Assembly: GCF_001269655.1 (NCBI RefSeq)
Contig: NZ_LHVE01000012.1
Coordinates: 124,001 to 188,000, forward strand
Origin: Pseudomonas thivervalensis
GTDB taxonomy: Bacteria; Pseudomonadota; Gammaproteobacteria; Pseudomonadales; Pseudomonadaceae
Direction: 5' to 3'
DNA: 64,000 nt
The stretch's first letter is position 1. Each line of letters starts with the position of its first letter. The position numbers were made by a program, and so were the translations under genes. The notes under the pieces are model-generated. The model was not told the origin of the DNA and searched no databases. It worked only from the letters and a program-made list of their open reading frames with translations. This document shows positions 44,210 through 56,610 of the stretch, in pieces.

Positions 44210-44485
44210 CTAGCCCCACCGCATCACTGCCAACAGCCACACCCAGGACAACGCGAACGCTATCCAGATGCTCCAGTCGGTGGCGCCGATCACCAGCAAG
44301 TGCAGGTAGGCGCTACCGAGAAGACCGATAAACAACCGATCGCCACGGGTGGTGGCAATCGGCAGGAAACCACGCCGAGGGATGCTCGGCGAACGCAGTT
44401 CCCACGTGGTCATGCCTGCCAGCAGCAAGGCGATGACCCCAAAAAAAGCCGCCGTCGGGCCGGTCCAATTCATCCATTCCATCAT
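44210..44485 (-). CDS. glpU: DUF2160 small membrane protein, GlpU type
   Basis: 91 residues with three hydrophobic segments (GPTAAFFGVIALLLAGM, LFIGLLGSAYLHLLVIG, IWIAFALSWVWLLAV) and the conserved TRGDRLFIGLLG. This family occurs almost only inside GlpSTPQUV-type ABC operons. Role unknown, perhaps permease assembly. Confidence 0.85.
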   Translation of the reverse strand: MMEWMNWTGPTAAFFGVIALLLAGMTTWELRSPSIPRRGFLPIATTRGDRLFIGLLGSAYLHLLVIGATDWSIWIAFALSWVWLLAVMRWG

Positions 44486-44492
44486 CGACTCC

Positions 44493-45293
<801 letters not shown>

Positions 45294-45303
45294 GGTGCGG
45301 GCC

Positions 45304-47275
<1,972 letters not shown>

Positions 47276-47276
<1 letters not shown>

Positions 47277-48370
47277 CAGGCAACCCTCGCAATACGCAGG
47301 CCCGGGGCCTGGACCAGCTTGCCTTGGGCATCGAAGACAAACAGTTTATGGGTCGGAATGTAGATGCGGATCGGCGCATCCACGTCGTACTCATGCACCC
47401 CTGGCAAGTGCAGCACCAGCAGGAAATGTTCGTTGCGCACGTGCAGGAACGTCTCCGAGCCGCTGATCTCGGCCACCTCGACGGTCACCGCCAGTTCCAG
47501 GTCGTCATCGTTGCTCGGCACCAGGGAAATATGGCTGGGGCGCACGCCGAAACGGAACTCACCCTCGCCCACCGGGCGCAGGTCGACGTTCAACGGGAAG
47601 TGGACGAAATTGGCGAAGCTGACTTCGTTGCCGGCGATACGCCCCGGCATGAGGTTGATCGGTGGTTCGGAAAACAATTCGGCGGCCAGGACGGTTTGCG
47701 GCTGGTGATAGACCGAAGATGACTTGCCACTCTGAATCACCCGGCCCTCGTGCAGGATCGTGGTGGTGCCGCCCAAGGCCAGCGCCTCGTTAGGCTCGGT
47801 GGTGGCGTAGACGGCGATGGTGTGGCGGGCCTGGAACAGCTCGCGCATTTCCTGGCGCAGCTCTTCGCGCAGTTTGTAGTCCAGGTTCACCAAGGGCTCG
47901 TCGAACAGGATCAGCTCGGCGTCCTTGACCAACGCCCGAGCCATGGCCGTGCGTTGCTGCTGACCGCCGGACAATTCCAGTGGATGGCGCTTGAGGAACT
48001 TCTCGATCCGCAACATTTTTGCGGTTTCCAGGACCTTGCCCTGGATGACTTCTTCGGACACACCGGCCTGGCGCAACGGCGAGGCGATGTTTTCGAAAAC
48101 GGTCATGGTCGGGTAGTTGATGAACTGCTGGTAAACCATCGACACGTTGCGCAACCGCACCGGACGGTTGGTGACGTCGACGCCGTTCATCAGGATGCGA
48201 CCGCTGTCGGGTTTGTCCAGCCCGGCCATCAAGCGCATGAGGCTGGTCTTGCCGGACAGCGTGCGGCCCAGCAGGACGTTGAAGGATCCGGGTTCGAAAC
48301 TCAGATTGGCATCGTCGATCCAGGTCTGGCCTTCGACGGTGCGACAGATGTGCTCAAGCTTTAATGACAT
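47276..48370 (-). CDS. glpS: ABC transporter ATPase, MalK/UgpC-like (GlpS type)
   Basis: 364 residues, first gene of the operon. Walker A is altered, GRTLSGKTSLM (G-x4-GKT), the signature LSGGQQQRTAMARAL is normal, Walker B is LILFDEPLVNLD, and the usual switch histidine position reads VYATTEPNEAL, so the His is replaced. With its partner, whose signature is altered, this suggests one active and one degenerate ATP site. The sigma-54 promoter lies about 50 bases upstream. Confidence 0.9.
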
Positions 48371-48416
48371 GGCTCGGCCTTTTTATTATTTGGAGTCAAG
48401 CGACCCGAATGCAAAA

Positions 48417-48431
48417 GCGAAAGCCGTGCCA
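48417..48431 (-). promoter_or_regulatory. Sigma-54 (-24/-12) promoter of the glpSTPQUV-type operon
   Basis: On the minus strand TGGCACGGCTTTCGC matches TGGCAC-N5-TTGC with one mismatch; the invariant GG and GC have the correct spacing. Located 47 bases upstream of the first ATPase start and paired with a divergent sigma-54 activator gene. Confidence 0.82.
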
Positions 48432-48495
48432 GAATTCACAACCAATTGATTTTGTTTATATTTACGTTGACTCGCAAAAAAAAGACGTTCGTTGA

Positions 48496-48565
48496 TGAAC
48501 ACAAGTGAACAATCAGGAATGAACAACTGAGCAACGAGTGGGTTGACAATGAACAATTTTGAACA
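48496..48565. promoter_or_regulatory. TGAACA repeat array, likely activator binding sites
   Basis: Five exact copies of TGAACA at 48496, 48506, 48520, 48550 and 48560 (plus TGAGCA at 48528). Two pairs have exactly 10-base spacing and lie 54 bases apart, one or about five helical turns. The array is 65-150 bases upstream of the sigma-54 promoter, where an enhancer-binding activator would sit. Confidence 0.7.
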
Positions 48566-48674
48566 ACAATGAATGGAGCCTGCGCATATTAAGTAGTGCC
48601 TGGATCTGCCCCAGCACAAGGAGTCTGTGCGAGACTTGCCACAACAATAAAAACAGCTCCTGCGAGAGTGCCCC

Positions 48675-50519
48675 ATGGCCGCACCTGCTCCTGCCTTGTC
48701 CCACGAGGCCATCATCCAGGCTTCCTGGTCCCGTTGCCGCGCCTTCGGCCTGAACCATCAGAGCGTGCCGGCCTTCGATCAATTGCCCGCCCAAGGCATC
48801 GCCCAGTTGCTGGAGAGCCAGCATTCGTTGGTGCAGACCACCCACCAGGAGGTCTTGCCCTATTACGAGAACATCCTCAGCAATTCCAACTGCCTGATCA
48901 TGCTCGCCGACAACCAGGGCCAAGTGCTGACCTCCTGGGGCACCCAGCGCTTCATCGAGCCGAAACTGGCCCATGGCTTCAGCGCCGGGGCGAGCTGGAT
49001 GGAGCGCTGCACTGGCACCAACGCCATCGGCACCGCGCTGGCCTGCGAGCAGGCGGTGCACATCGAGCACGATGAACACTTCCTCAAGGCCAACCGCTTC
49101 ATGACCGGCTCCGCCGCGCCGATCTTCGATGCCGAGCGCAAGGTCATTGCCGTGCTGGACGTCTCCAGCGACAGCTACCTGCCGCCATCCCACACCCTGG
49201 GCATGGTCAAGATGATGAGCCAGACCGTGGAGAACCGGCTGATCCTCAATCTGTTTCGCGGTGAACACTTCCAACTGACCTTCAACACAGGCTTGAACAA
49301 CCTCGACAGCCAGTGGGCCGGACTGCTGATCTTCGACGAGAGCGGCCAGGTGCTGTCCGCCAATCGACGGGCCGATAACCTGCTGGGCCTGAGCCTGTCA
49401 CGGGTCAGTATCGAAAGCCTGTTCAAGGTTTCGCTGATGGAATTGCTGAACCAACCCGACGGCCTGCCATTCGCCCTGCAAGCATCCGGCAGCAATCGCT
49501 TCCAGTGTTTGCTCAGGCGCCCGAGCCAGGTGTCGATCAGGGCGCGCATCTTCACCGAGGCCACGCCTGCACCGGCCCCCGCCAGCAACGCTATCAGCCT
49601 CAACACCCTGCACTTCGGTGACAGCCGCGTGGAGAAAGCCGTGCGCCAGGCCGAGCGCTTGCTGGAAAAGGACATTCCACTGCTGATCCATGGCGAGACC
49701 GGTGTCGGCAAGGAAGTGTTCGTCAAAGCCCTGCACCAGGCCAGTTCGCGCTGCAAGCAGCCGTTCATCGCGGTCAATTGCGCGGCGATTCCCGCCGAGT
49801 TGGTGGAGTCGGAACTGTTCGGATATGAAAAAGGCGCCTTCACCGGCGCCAATCAAAAGGGCAGCATCGGCCTGATCCGCAAGGCCGACCGCGGCACGCT
49901 GTTCCTCGACGAGATTGGCGACATGCCCCTGCCGACCCAGGCCCGGCTGCTGCGGGTCTTGCAGGAACGTTGCGTACAACCGGTGGGCAGCGCCGAGCTG
50001 TTCCCGGTGGACATCCGCATCATCTCCGCCACCAACCGTTCGCTGCGCGAACAGGTGCAACTGGGGCGGTTTCGCGAAGACTTGTACTACCGCATCGGCG
50101 GCCTGACCCTGGAACTGCCGCCCCTGCGCGAACGCAGCGACAAGCAGGCTCTGTTCAAACGCCTGTGGGAACACCACCGCGAACCGACCCAATGGGCCGG
50201 CCTGAGCCGTGAGGTATTGGATCTGTTCGAACGCCATCCGTGGCCGGGCAATCTGCGGCAGGTCAGCAGCGTGCTGCAAGTGGCCCTGGCGATGGCCGAG
50301 GAACAGCCGATCCGCCCTGAGCACCTGCCCGATGATTTTTTTGTCGACCTGGAAATGGAACCGGTGGAGACACCCGAACCGCTGGCGGTGGACCTGAACG
50401 ATGCCGAGGACTTGAACCGCCAACTGCAAGCCGTGGGCGGCAACATTTCGCACCTGGCGCGGCGGCTGGGGGTCAGCCGCAACACCTTGTACAAACGCCT
50501 GCGACAACTTGAAAGCTGA
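48675..50519 (+). CDS. Sigma-54-dependent activator, AcoR-like
   Basis: 614 residues. The N-terminal half has a GAF-type sensor (about residues 60-200, LIMLADNQGQVLTSWG... GTNAIGTALACEQAVHIEHDEHF) and a PAS-like segment (about 215-290). The AAA+ core has Walker A GETGVGKE, the sigma-54 contact loop GAFTGA and FLDEIGDMPLPTQARLLRVLQ. A Fis-type helix-turn-helix closes the protein (NISHLARRLGVSRNTLYKRLRQ). Divergent from the ABC operon, it should activate the promoter at 48417-48431 in response to the transported compound or its product. Confidence 0.93.
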   Translation: MAAPAPALSHEAIIQASWSRCRAFGLNHQSVPAFDQLPAQGIAQLLESQHSLVQTTHQEVLPYYENILSNSNCLIMLADNQGQVLTSWGTQRFIEPKLAHGFSAGASWMERCTGTNAIGTALACEQAVHIEHDEHFLKANRFMTGSAAPIFDAERKVIAVLDVSSDSYLPPSHTLGMVKMMSQTVENRLILNLFRGEHFQLTFNTGLNNLDSQWAGLLIFDESGQVLSANRRADNLLGLSLSRVSIESLFKVSLMELLNQPDGLPFALQASGSNRFQCLLRRPSQVSIRARIFTEATPAPAPASNAISLNTLHFGDSRVEKAVRQAERLLEKDIPLLIHGETGVGKEVFVKALHQASSRCKQPFIAVNCAAIPAELVESELFGYEKGAFTGANQKGSIGLIRKADRGTLFLDEIGDMPLPTQARLLRVLQERCVQPVGSAELFPVDIRIISATNRSLREQVQLGRFREDLYYRIGGLTLELPPLRERSDKQALFKRLWEHHREPTQWAGLSREVLDLFERHPWPGNLRQVSSVLQVALAMAEEQPIRPEHLPDDFFVDLEMEPVETPEPLAVDLNDAEDLNRQLQAVGGNISHLARRLGVSRNTLYKRLRQLES

Positions 50520-50528
50520 CACAAAACC

Positions 50529-50619
50529 TGTGGGAGCGAGCTTGCTCGCGATAGCGTCAGTTCAGCCGATGATGAAGTGACTGACACAACGCCTTCGCGA
50601 GCAAGCTCGCTCCCACAGG
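50529..50619. repeat. REP/BIME, family A pair
   Basis: GTGGGAGCGAGCTTGCTCGC and its inverted copy about 50 bases on, just after the activator stop. Confidence 0.88.
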
Positions 50620-50679
50620 AGGTTCGTTTCAGGGACGGGCATCACTCCGAAGAGGCTGCCATCTAGTCGAAGCACCCGG

Positions 50680-51216
50680 TCAGTCGAACGCACCATTGAG
50701 TACTTCATAGATGATGCCGGTGGCGATCGCCACCAGGATCAAGTCCGTGCCGACCTGTTGCCACTCATAACCGTCATAGTGCGGCAACCGCCCCAGCAAC
50801 CGGCCGTCGAGCTTCTTGGCGATGCCGGGTGGCAGCGGTTTACCTCGGGCCAGGTTTTTCTGGATGCCTGGCGGCAGTGCCGGGCCGGGGCTCCAATAAT
50901 CGCGATAACCGCCAATCACACCCAGGATCCCACCGCGGTCGATGCTCGGGCCGTTGTGCCAATCGCCGCCGCCACTTTGGTATCCCTTGCCACCTTGATT
51001 GCCCTTGCCGCCCTGATTGCCCTGGCCACCCTTGTTACCGGGATTTCCTTGCCCCCCCTTGTTGCCCTGCCCGCCCTTGCCTCCCTGCCCTTGACCGGGA
51101 CCTTGATCGAATTGAGCGTTTCCCTTGCCGTTTCCCGGGTCCGCGACAACAATGCCAGGGCCCGCCGCCAGGGCGAAACAGGTAACAGCAGCAATCAACG
51201 AGCGCGATTTGAACAT
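50680..51216 (-). CDS. CigR-like exported protein with Gly/Gln/Lys-rich repeat
   Basis: 178 residues. A signal peptide (SLIAAVTCFALAAGPGIVVA) is followed by a low-complexity stretch of about 55 residues made of GNKGGQG/GNQGGKG units, then ALPPGIQKNLARGKPLPPGIAKKLDG and a C-terminal hydrophobic segment (TDLILVAIATGIIYEVL). The ending matches the RcnB/CigR 'anti-virulence regulator' family. Function in Pseudomonas unknown. Confidence 0.78.
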   Translation of the reverse strand: MFKSRSLIAAVTCFALAAGPGIVVADPGNGKGNAQFDQGPGQGQGGKGGQGNKGGQGNPGNKGGQGNQGGKGNQGGKGYQSGGGDWHNGPSIDRGGILGVIGGYRDYWSPGPALPPGIQKNLARGKPLPPGIAKKLDGRLLGRLPHYDGYEWQQVGTDLILVAIATGIIYEVLNGAFD

Positions 51217-51344
51217 GGCAGTTCTCTCAAAAAGGGGATGCCCCCTGTAAAGATATAGAGACTAACGGTGATATTAGTTCCATATCACGCTGCGCGTCGC
51301 TTGCCTGGACCGGATACACCAGAACACAGCAATCAAGGAGTTTC

Positions 51345-52556
51345 ATGCGCAAGGATTACCTGGCATTTTTCGCCTCGATGTTCCTCTCCCGGTTGGCCGA
51401 CCAGATTTTACTGTTCATCGTCCCGCTGATCGTTTTCCAGACCACCAACAGCGTCGCCTGGGCGGGCCTGGCCTTCTTCGCCGAATCCTTGCCGCGCTAC
51501 CTGGCGTTCCCGATCTGCGGCGCGTTGTGCGACAAGTTCCCGCCGATTCGCATCCTGCACATCAGCCAGGTCTATCGCGCCGTGGCCTGCGGCGTGGCGG
51601 TCGTGCTGTATGGCGTCTTCGGCGGCATCTATTGGATCGTCGCACTCTCGGCCCTTTGCGGCGTGTTGACCACCCAGGGCATCATGGCCCGCGAAGTGGT
51701 GATGCCTTACATCTTCCAGCACTACACCTACACCAAGACCCTGTCCTACTCGCAAATCGCCGACCAGACCGGCCTGGTGCTGGGCCCGCTGATCGCTGCG
51801 CTGCTGCTTGAGGTATGGGCATGGCACTGGGCGGTGCTGGCAATCGCGGGGCTGTTCCTGCTGGCGGACCTGGCCATGGGGTACTGGCAGCGCACCAGCT
51901 CGGTCATCCTGGAAACCTTCGAGCAACATCACGACCTCTGGCTGAACCCACTGCGCGTTGCCTTCGGCCACATTCGCGACCTGGCGGAGTTGAAAAAGAT
52001 CATTAGCCTGGCGGTGGGCGTCAACCTGATCATCGGCGTCACCCTCGCCACCTCAGCGGCCATGGTCATCGGCCAGTACGGCGCCGGCAAGGATGACTAC
52101 GCCGGGTTGCAGGCGGCCGGAGCGGTGACCACCATCGTCATCCTGTTCTTCCTGGCCCGAGTGACCTTGCCCTTGAAACTCCTCGGTGCCCTCTCCTACA
52201 CGCTGATTGCCATCGGCGCCTTCAGCACCGCCCTCAGCCCGAACATTTGGGGCTACGTCGTCGGTTTCCTGCTGATCGTCGGTTTCGACAAAATGTTCAA
52301 CGTCTACTTCCGCACCCTGCGCCAACAAGTCATTCCGCCTCAGGACTTCGGCAAGACCGTCGGCGTCATTACGCTGCTCAACAACCTGTCGCAACCGCTC
52401 GCGGGCTTGCTGGTCGCGGTGCTGGCCGCGCCGATTGGAACGCAGGAGGTGATTCTGCTGCTGGCGGTGGTCACCAGCCTGATCGGCGCCGCGGTGGTCG
52501 TGGTGGTCAGACATTCGATACACCGCTCAAACATCTACAGTGCCGATACCGACTGA
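51345..52556 (+). CDS. MFS transporter
   Basis: 403 residues with about 12 hydrophobic segments and the N-terminal RKDYLAFFASMFLSRLADQILLFIVPLIV. It resembles the EntS-like exporter group (one-TM-pair drug/siderophore exporters), but no siderophore biosynthesis genes are next to it, so the substrate is open. Stand-alone gene. Confidence 0.85.
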   Translation: MRKDYLAFFASMFLSRLADQILLFIVPLIVFQTTNSVAWAGLAFFAESLPRYLAFPICGALCDKFPPIRILHISQVYRAVACGVAVVLYGVFGGIYWIVALSALCGVLTTQGIMAREVVMPYIFQHYTYTKTLSYSQIADQTGLVLGPLIAALLLEVWAWHWAVLAIAGLFLLADLAMGYWQRTSSVILETFEQHHDLWLNPLRVAFGHIRDLAELKKIISLAVGVNLIIGVTLATSAAMVIGQYGAGKDDYAGLQAAGAVTTIVILFFLARVTLPLKLLGALSYTLIAIGAFSTALSPNIWGYVVGFLLIVGFDKMFNVYFRTLRQQVIPPQDFGKTVGVITLLNNLSQPLAGLLVAVLAAPIGTQEVILLLAVVTSLIGAAVVVVVRHSIHRSNIYSADTD

Positions 52557-52789
52557 ACTCACCGGGGTGTCGGTTTGTATTATCAGTGACTTATTGTTGA
52601 GGCATGGTTGTAACGTTGCCGGCGTCGATGCACCTCTGAACCGCCATTCGTCACCTGTTAGATGTCGGGACTAACGGGCGGCCACGTCTGGCTCAGGGTT
52701 TGCACTGGCCTGTCTCAGCAGCCAAGAACGACGTAATTCTGACGCGGCGGCAAATTAATCAATGCTTGGTCAGCAAACGGAGATGTACC

Positions 52790-52996
52790 GTGTCAACTCT
52801 CAACGAAATCGCAGCGAACCACGCGAGAATGGCAAAGTTAAAGGAAGAAGAGTCGATGCGGCTGAGTGCGCTTCAGGGTCAGGTGGTGGGGAGTTTTGAA
52901 ATTCCACCCATCGAGGCGCCACAGGAAATGTCGCTGCACTTCATGACAGGTGTACAGGATCACTTGTTCGGGGAAGCGGCGGCGCTGAGTTTTTGA
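52790..52996 (+). CDS. Small hypothetical protein, 68 aa (GTG start)
   Basis: STLNEIAANHARMAKLKEEESMRLSALQG... FMTGVQDHLFGEAAALSF. Family not recognised. The GTG at 52790 follows CGGAG by seven bases, better than the upstream in-frame ATG at 52700. Soluble, mostly helical. About 230 bases of apparently empty sequence precede it. Confidence 0.55.
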   Translation: MSTLNEIAANHARMAKLKEEESMRLSALQGQVVGSFEIPPIEAPQEMSLHFMTGVQDHLFGEAAALSF

Positions 52997-53049
52997 CCTG
53001 GGCGTTGATGAGGCTCCGTCGCCCGTCTATAAGCGGGCGACTCGGCCGT

Positions 53050-53358
53050 TCAGAATTGTCTGGCTAAAGCCGCTGCAAGTATCCCGGCCGCAATCGCCGG
53101 CAGCGGTTTTTTAAGGATCAACATGACGATTGCCGTGATCAGCAGAGCCCATCGCGCGCCGTTATCACCTTTAACGGCCAGCGGAGCCAGCACCGCCACC
53201 AACACCGAACCCGACATGGCCGTGATGAACTGCTGCACCCGATAATTGATCGGCACGAACGACATCACGAAAATACCGCCCCACCGAGTTGCCAATGTCA
53301 CCGCGGCCATTATCAAGATGACCAGCGAGGTGCCATAATCCGCCGTTTCGATGTTCAT
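53050..53358 (-). CDS. azlD: AzlD-family branched-chain amino acid export subunit
   Basis: 102 residues with four hydrophobic segments (LVILIMAAVTLATRWGGIFVM, FITAMSGSVLVAVLAPLAV and others). Small partner of AzlC in the YgaZ/YgaH-type exporter. Its ATG overlaps the azlC stop (ATGA). Confidence 0.9.
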   Translation of the reverse strand: MNIETADYGTSLVILIMAAVTLATRWGGIFVMSFVPINYRVQQFITAMSGSVLVAVLAPLAVKGDNGARWALLITAIVMLILKKPLPAIAAGILAAALARQF

Positions 53359-54065
53359 TGTTGTTTCTCCATCCACAGTGCGCCCAGAACGCCTCCCGCC
53401 AAAGCCCCCACCACGACATGACTGTTAGCCGGCAAATACCAATAGGCCAACAGCGATGAGCAGGCAGCCACCGTCCAGATGATGAACATGCGCAGGTTCT
53501 TTTTTCCGCCCGCGACCATCGCCAACAAGAAACAACCCATCACCATATCGAGCCCGAAACTGACCGGATTCTCGATGGCGCTGCCAAAATGAAGCCCCAG
53601 CCAACTGCCCAGGATCCAGGTGACCCAGAGTGCAATGCCGCCGCCGAATAAAATCCCCAGCCCCGGCTTGCCCCGACTGAACGCCTGCATCGCCATGGCC
53701 CAGTTGGCGTCCGACACAACCAGCATCACACCGTAGCGTTTGGCAACGGATAGCTCCCGCAGCCATGGGTAAAGCGTCGCGCCCATCAACAAGTGCCGGG
53801 CGTTGATGGCGAAGACAGTGATCATCAGCGGAACGACCGGCACTTGCTGTCCCCACAGATCCAGCGCGGCAAATTGAGAAGCACCGGCAAAAACCAGCGT
53901 GCTCATAAGCACGGCTGACGTACCACTCAAGCCCGTTTGCGCAGCGGCCAGGCCGAAAGCAACGCCGAACACGACGACAAAAAGAGAGATGGGAATCAGT
54001 TGCTTGAAACCATCGTAAATCTGCTTCAGCTTTAGCTCGTGCAAGTGGGGTTCAACGTTCGACAA
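53355..54065 (-). CDS. azlC: AzlC-family branched-chain amino acid export subunit
   Basis: 236 residues, six or so membrane segments, with the AzlC signatures FGVAFGLAAAQTGLSGTSAVLMSTLVFAGASQFAAL and NARHLLMGATLYPWL. Works with AzlD to export amino acids. A decayed partial copy of this gene lies 2.3 kb to the right at about 56336-56578. Confidence 0.92.
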   Translation of the reverse strand: MSNVEPHLHELKLKQIYDGFKQLIPISLFVVVFGVAFGLAAAQTGLSGTSAVLMSTLVFAGASQFAALDLWGQQVPVVPLMITVFAINARHLLMGATLYPWLRELSVAKRYGVMLVVSDANWAMAMQAFSRGKPGLGILFGGGIALWVTWILGSWLGLHFGSAIENPVSFGLDMVMGCFLLAMVAGGKKNLRMFIIWTVAACSSLLAYWYLPANSHVVVGALAGGVLGALWMEKQQ

Positions 54066-54156
54066 GACATGGCCTCTTCTAAATATTCGCGACGTAAAAG
54101 CAGGCAGTACGTGGGACTTGCCTCAGAATCCAATCCCTTGAAGTTAATTAATGAGT

Positions 54157-56217
54157 TCACTGAACCACTTCCGGCACATTTTTCAGTGCCCACTCGTGGA
54201 AAATATTCGAGATCACGACACTGCCATACTCGGATATATGACTGTACACGTCCCGTAACAAAGGCATGCCATCACGAATCATAGAACACTCACTCGCCGA
54301 GCAGAACAAGCTGTTTTGGTCGAAAAAGGCAACATTCGGGTTGGACTTCGAAAGTGATATCACCAAAGGCGTGAGCTTTTCCACCATTTTATCCCGCTCC
54401 TCCATACTGACCTTACAATCATTCGATGGCTTCTTGAAAGGTCTGGAAAAGCAGCTCTTAATATCGTAACCAATTGTAATGTGCGGTGTAAAAACAATAA
54501 CCTTCACGTTATTTTTTTCGAGAAAATCAATTCGCTTTTTCAAACGAGCAATGTAGTCTTCATCAATAACTTTAGCCAAGCCATCAATGATTGCAAACTT
54601 CAGACTGCCCGACTCAATCACACTATTAATGAGTTTTTGTTGATCCGCATGGCGAAAGCCAGCACAGGGGTGGTATTCGTAACCCGGGATAGCCTGCACG
54701 CTTTTGGTTTCGTCTATCCACGCAGGATCACAAGTACCTATTGATAAAATACTGTGGCGACTGAAGCTCGGGTTTAGCGAAAGACCTGCATAAAGTTCAT
54801 TCGCATGGCTGTTTCCCAAAAGTAGAAGCGTGGGTGCTTGATCTTTGCTTAGCATGCAGAACCACCATCCGTATTTCTCGGAACCTTTGAGTGGATACCT
54901 TTGCATACAGGCTTCATTTTTCGTAAACCGCCACAATGGACCTACAAACTCTCCACTGACTCGATTCATGCTTTTTATATTTTCGCGAAACGTCAACCCG
55001 TCCCGCGAATAGCTGTAGTAGCCTACATAGCCCATAGCAACCATCAGCACGAGCAAAACGCCTACCTTAACCGACTCACCTTTGCCGTTGCGCATAGGTT
55101 TTTCAATGAACTCATAGGTCAACCAGGCTAAGACAATGGCCAATCCAACAGCCATAATCCTCAGTTCGCGCGATGGTGTGTACCCTTCAATAATTCGAAG
55201 ATAGGAGAGTATCGGCCAATGCCAGAGATACAACGGGAAACTAATCAATCCGAACCAAACCAGCAGCCGGTTCGACAACACAACCCGATTCAACCATGCC
55301 ATCGGCCCAGCCGAAATTATAAGTACTGCTCCAGCCACAGGTAACAGCGCCCACCACCCAGGAAATGCTTGCTCTTTAGTGATGAGCAACACACCCACTG
55401 CAATGAAAATCATGCCCAAGACGGATTGGAAATTGCACAATGTCCTGCCATCAGCATCGGGTGCCTCCGTGTTGATCAATGATCCGAGCCAACCATCGAC
55501 TTTCAATCGCCCCCTCATAACCGCCTGCGACTTATAAAGCGTAATATAAGCCATGACCGAACCCGCCAGCAGCTCCCAAAAGCGGGTCTGCGGCAAGTAG
55601 AACGCAGCGACAACATCAGCCTGCGTCTTACTAATATTCAGATAAAACGAAATCAATACAACCAACGCAGTGATAGATAACAGATTAAGTTTTTTCTTCC
55701 ACGCGGCCCACAATAAAAAAGGCCAGGCGATGTAGAACTGCTCCTCAACGCCCAGAGACCAGAGATGCAGCAAGGGTTTGGTTTCTGCCGCGCCATCAAA
55801 GTAACCATTCTCACTCCACAAAACGATGTTAGCTACGAAGCCAGCCCCGCCTGCCATGTGCTTACCCAACTGCTTGAATTCGTCCGCCAGCAAAGCGAAC
55901 CACCCAAACACAAAACTGCTAATCAACACTAACAATAGCGCCGGAAAAATCCGTTTAATTCGACGATTGTAAAAATCGATAAACTTATACCCCCCCGAAT
56001 CCAACCCATTGAAAATAATCGTTGAGATCAGAAAACCAGAGATCACAAAAAAAACATCGACCCCAACAAACCCACCTTTAACCCAATAAGGAAACGCGTG
56101 AAACCCAACAACAAGGAGCACTGCTATTGCTCTCAGCCCATCAATATCAGGACGATAACCAGGATAACTCAAGTTTGTCGTCCTTGTTGCCAGCGCTTCT
56201 ATCCGTTCTATGTCCAT
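54157..56217 (-). CDS. Membrane acyltransferase (OafA/YrhL type) with C-terminal SGNH domain
   Basis: 686 residues. An acyltransferase-3 domain with about ten membrane segments (YRPDIDGLRAIAVLLVVGFHAFP, GFVGVDVFFVISGFLI; catalytic His in GFHAF) is followed by a periplasmic SGNH-like domain (TLLLLGNSHANELYAG; ...SLFCSASECSMIRDGMPLLRDVYSHISEYG). Such proteins O-acetylate O-antigen or other surface polysaccharides. The base composition is clearly more AT-rich than the neighbours, indicating horizontal gain. Start 56217 (MDIERIEAL) is preferred over 56253, which lies next to a palindrome and lacks a ribosome-binding site. Confidence 0.88.
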   Translation of the reverse strand: MDIERIEALATRTTNLSYPGYRPDIDGLRAIAVLLVVGFHAFPYWVKGGFVGVDVFFVISGFLISTIIFNGLDSGGYKFIDFYNRRIKRIFPALLLVLISSFVFGWFALLADEFKQLGKHMAGGAGFVANIVLWSENGYFDGAAETKPLLHLWSLGVEEQFYIAWPFLLWAAWKKKLNLLSITALVVLISFYLNISKTQADVVAAFYLPQTRFWELLAGSVMAYITLYKSQAVMRGRLKVDGWLGSLINTEAPDADGRTLCNFQSVLGMIFIAVGVLLITKEQAFPGWWALLPVAGAVLIISAGPMAWLNRVVLSNRLLVWFGLISFPLYLWHWPILSYLRIIEGYTPSRELRIMAVGLAIVLAWLTYEFIEKPMRNGKGESVKVGVLLVLMVAMGYVGYYSYSRDGLTFRENIKSMNRVSGEFVGPLWRFTKNEACMQRYPLKGSEKYGWWFCMLSKDQAPTLLLLGNSHANELYAGLSLNPSFSRHSILSIGTCDPAWIDETKSVQAIPGYEYHPCAGFRHADQQKLINSVIESGSLKFAIIDGLAKVIDEDYIARLKKRIDFLEKNNVKVIVFTPHITIGYDIKSCFSRPFKKPSNDCKVSMEERDKMVEKLTPLVISLSKSNPNVAFFDQNSLFCSASECSMIRDGMPLLRDVYSHISEYGSVVISNIFHEWALKNVPEVVQ

Positions 56218-56253
56218 ATAATCCAGATACTGGAATCCTTGATATTTATGCAT

Positions 56254-56270
56254 CTATTAACTATTAATAG
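56254..56270. promoter_or_regulatory. Palindrome upstream of the acyltransferase gene
   Basis: CTATTAA-CTA-TTAATAG, perfect seven-base arms, 37 bases upstream of the chosen start. Could be an operator; no regulator gene is adjacent. Confidence 0.4.
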
Positions 56271-56335
56271 ACGTCTTGTGGCGTGTCATGTGCAAGGGGT
56301 TTACCCAGCCGCGTAATCATCACCTACTCAAAGCT

Positions 56336-56578
56336 CATAGTCCACCAGCATGACACCGTGGCGTTTGGCAATGGGTAACTTCCGCAGCCACGGGTAAAGC
56401 GTCGCGCCCATCAACAGATCCCGGGCGTTAATAGCGAAAACAGTGATCATCAGCCGAACGACCGGGACGTGTTGTTCCCAAAGGTCCAGCGCGGCAATCG
56501 ATAAGCGCCAGCATCAACCAGTGTGCTCATGAACACGACTGATATATCACTCAAGCCCGTTTGCACAGTAGCCAAATT
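56336..56578 (-). pseudogene. azlC remnant (direct partial copy)
   Basis: About 240 bases align closely, in the same orientation, with intact azlC at roughly 53715-53950 (for example GTAAAGCGTCGCGCCCATCA and ACAGTGATCATCAG are shared). The copy carries many substitutions and indels, has no open frame across it and lacks both gene ends. It stands immediately upstream of the acyltransferase gene, so azlC sequence is present on both sides of that gene. Confidence 0.9.
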
Positions 56579-56600
56579 CGGCGGGGCTGCTTCCCCGCCG
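56579..56600. repeat. Hairpin at the azlC-remnant / FRG-remnant junction
   Basis: CGGCGGGG-CTGCTT-CCCCGCCG, eight-base perfect arms, exactly where similarity to azlC stops and the FRG-domain remnant begins. Confidence 0.7.
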
Positions 56601-56610
56601 AGCCTTAGGT

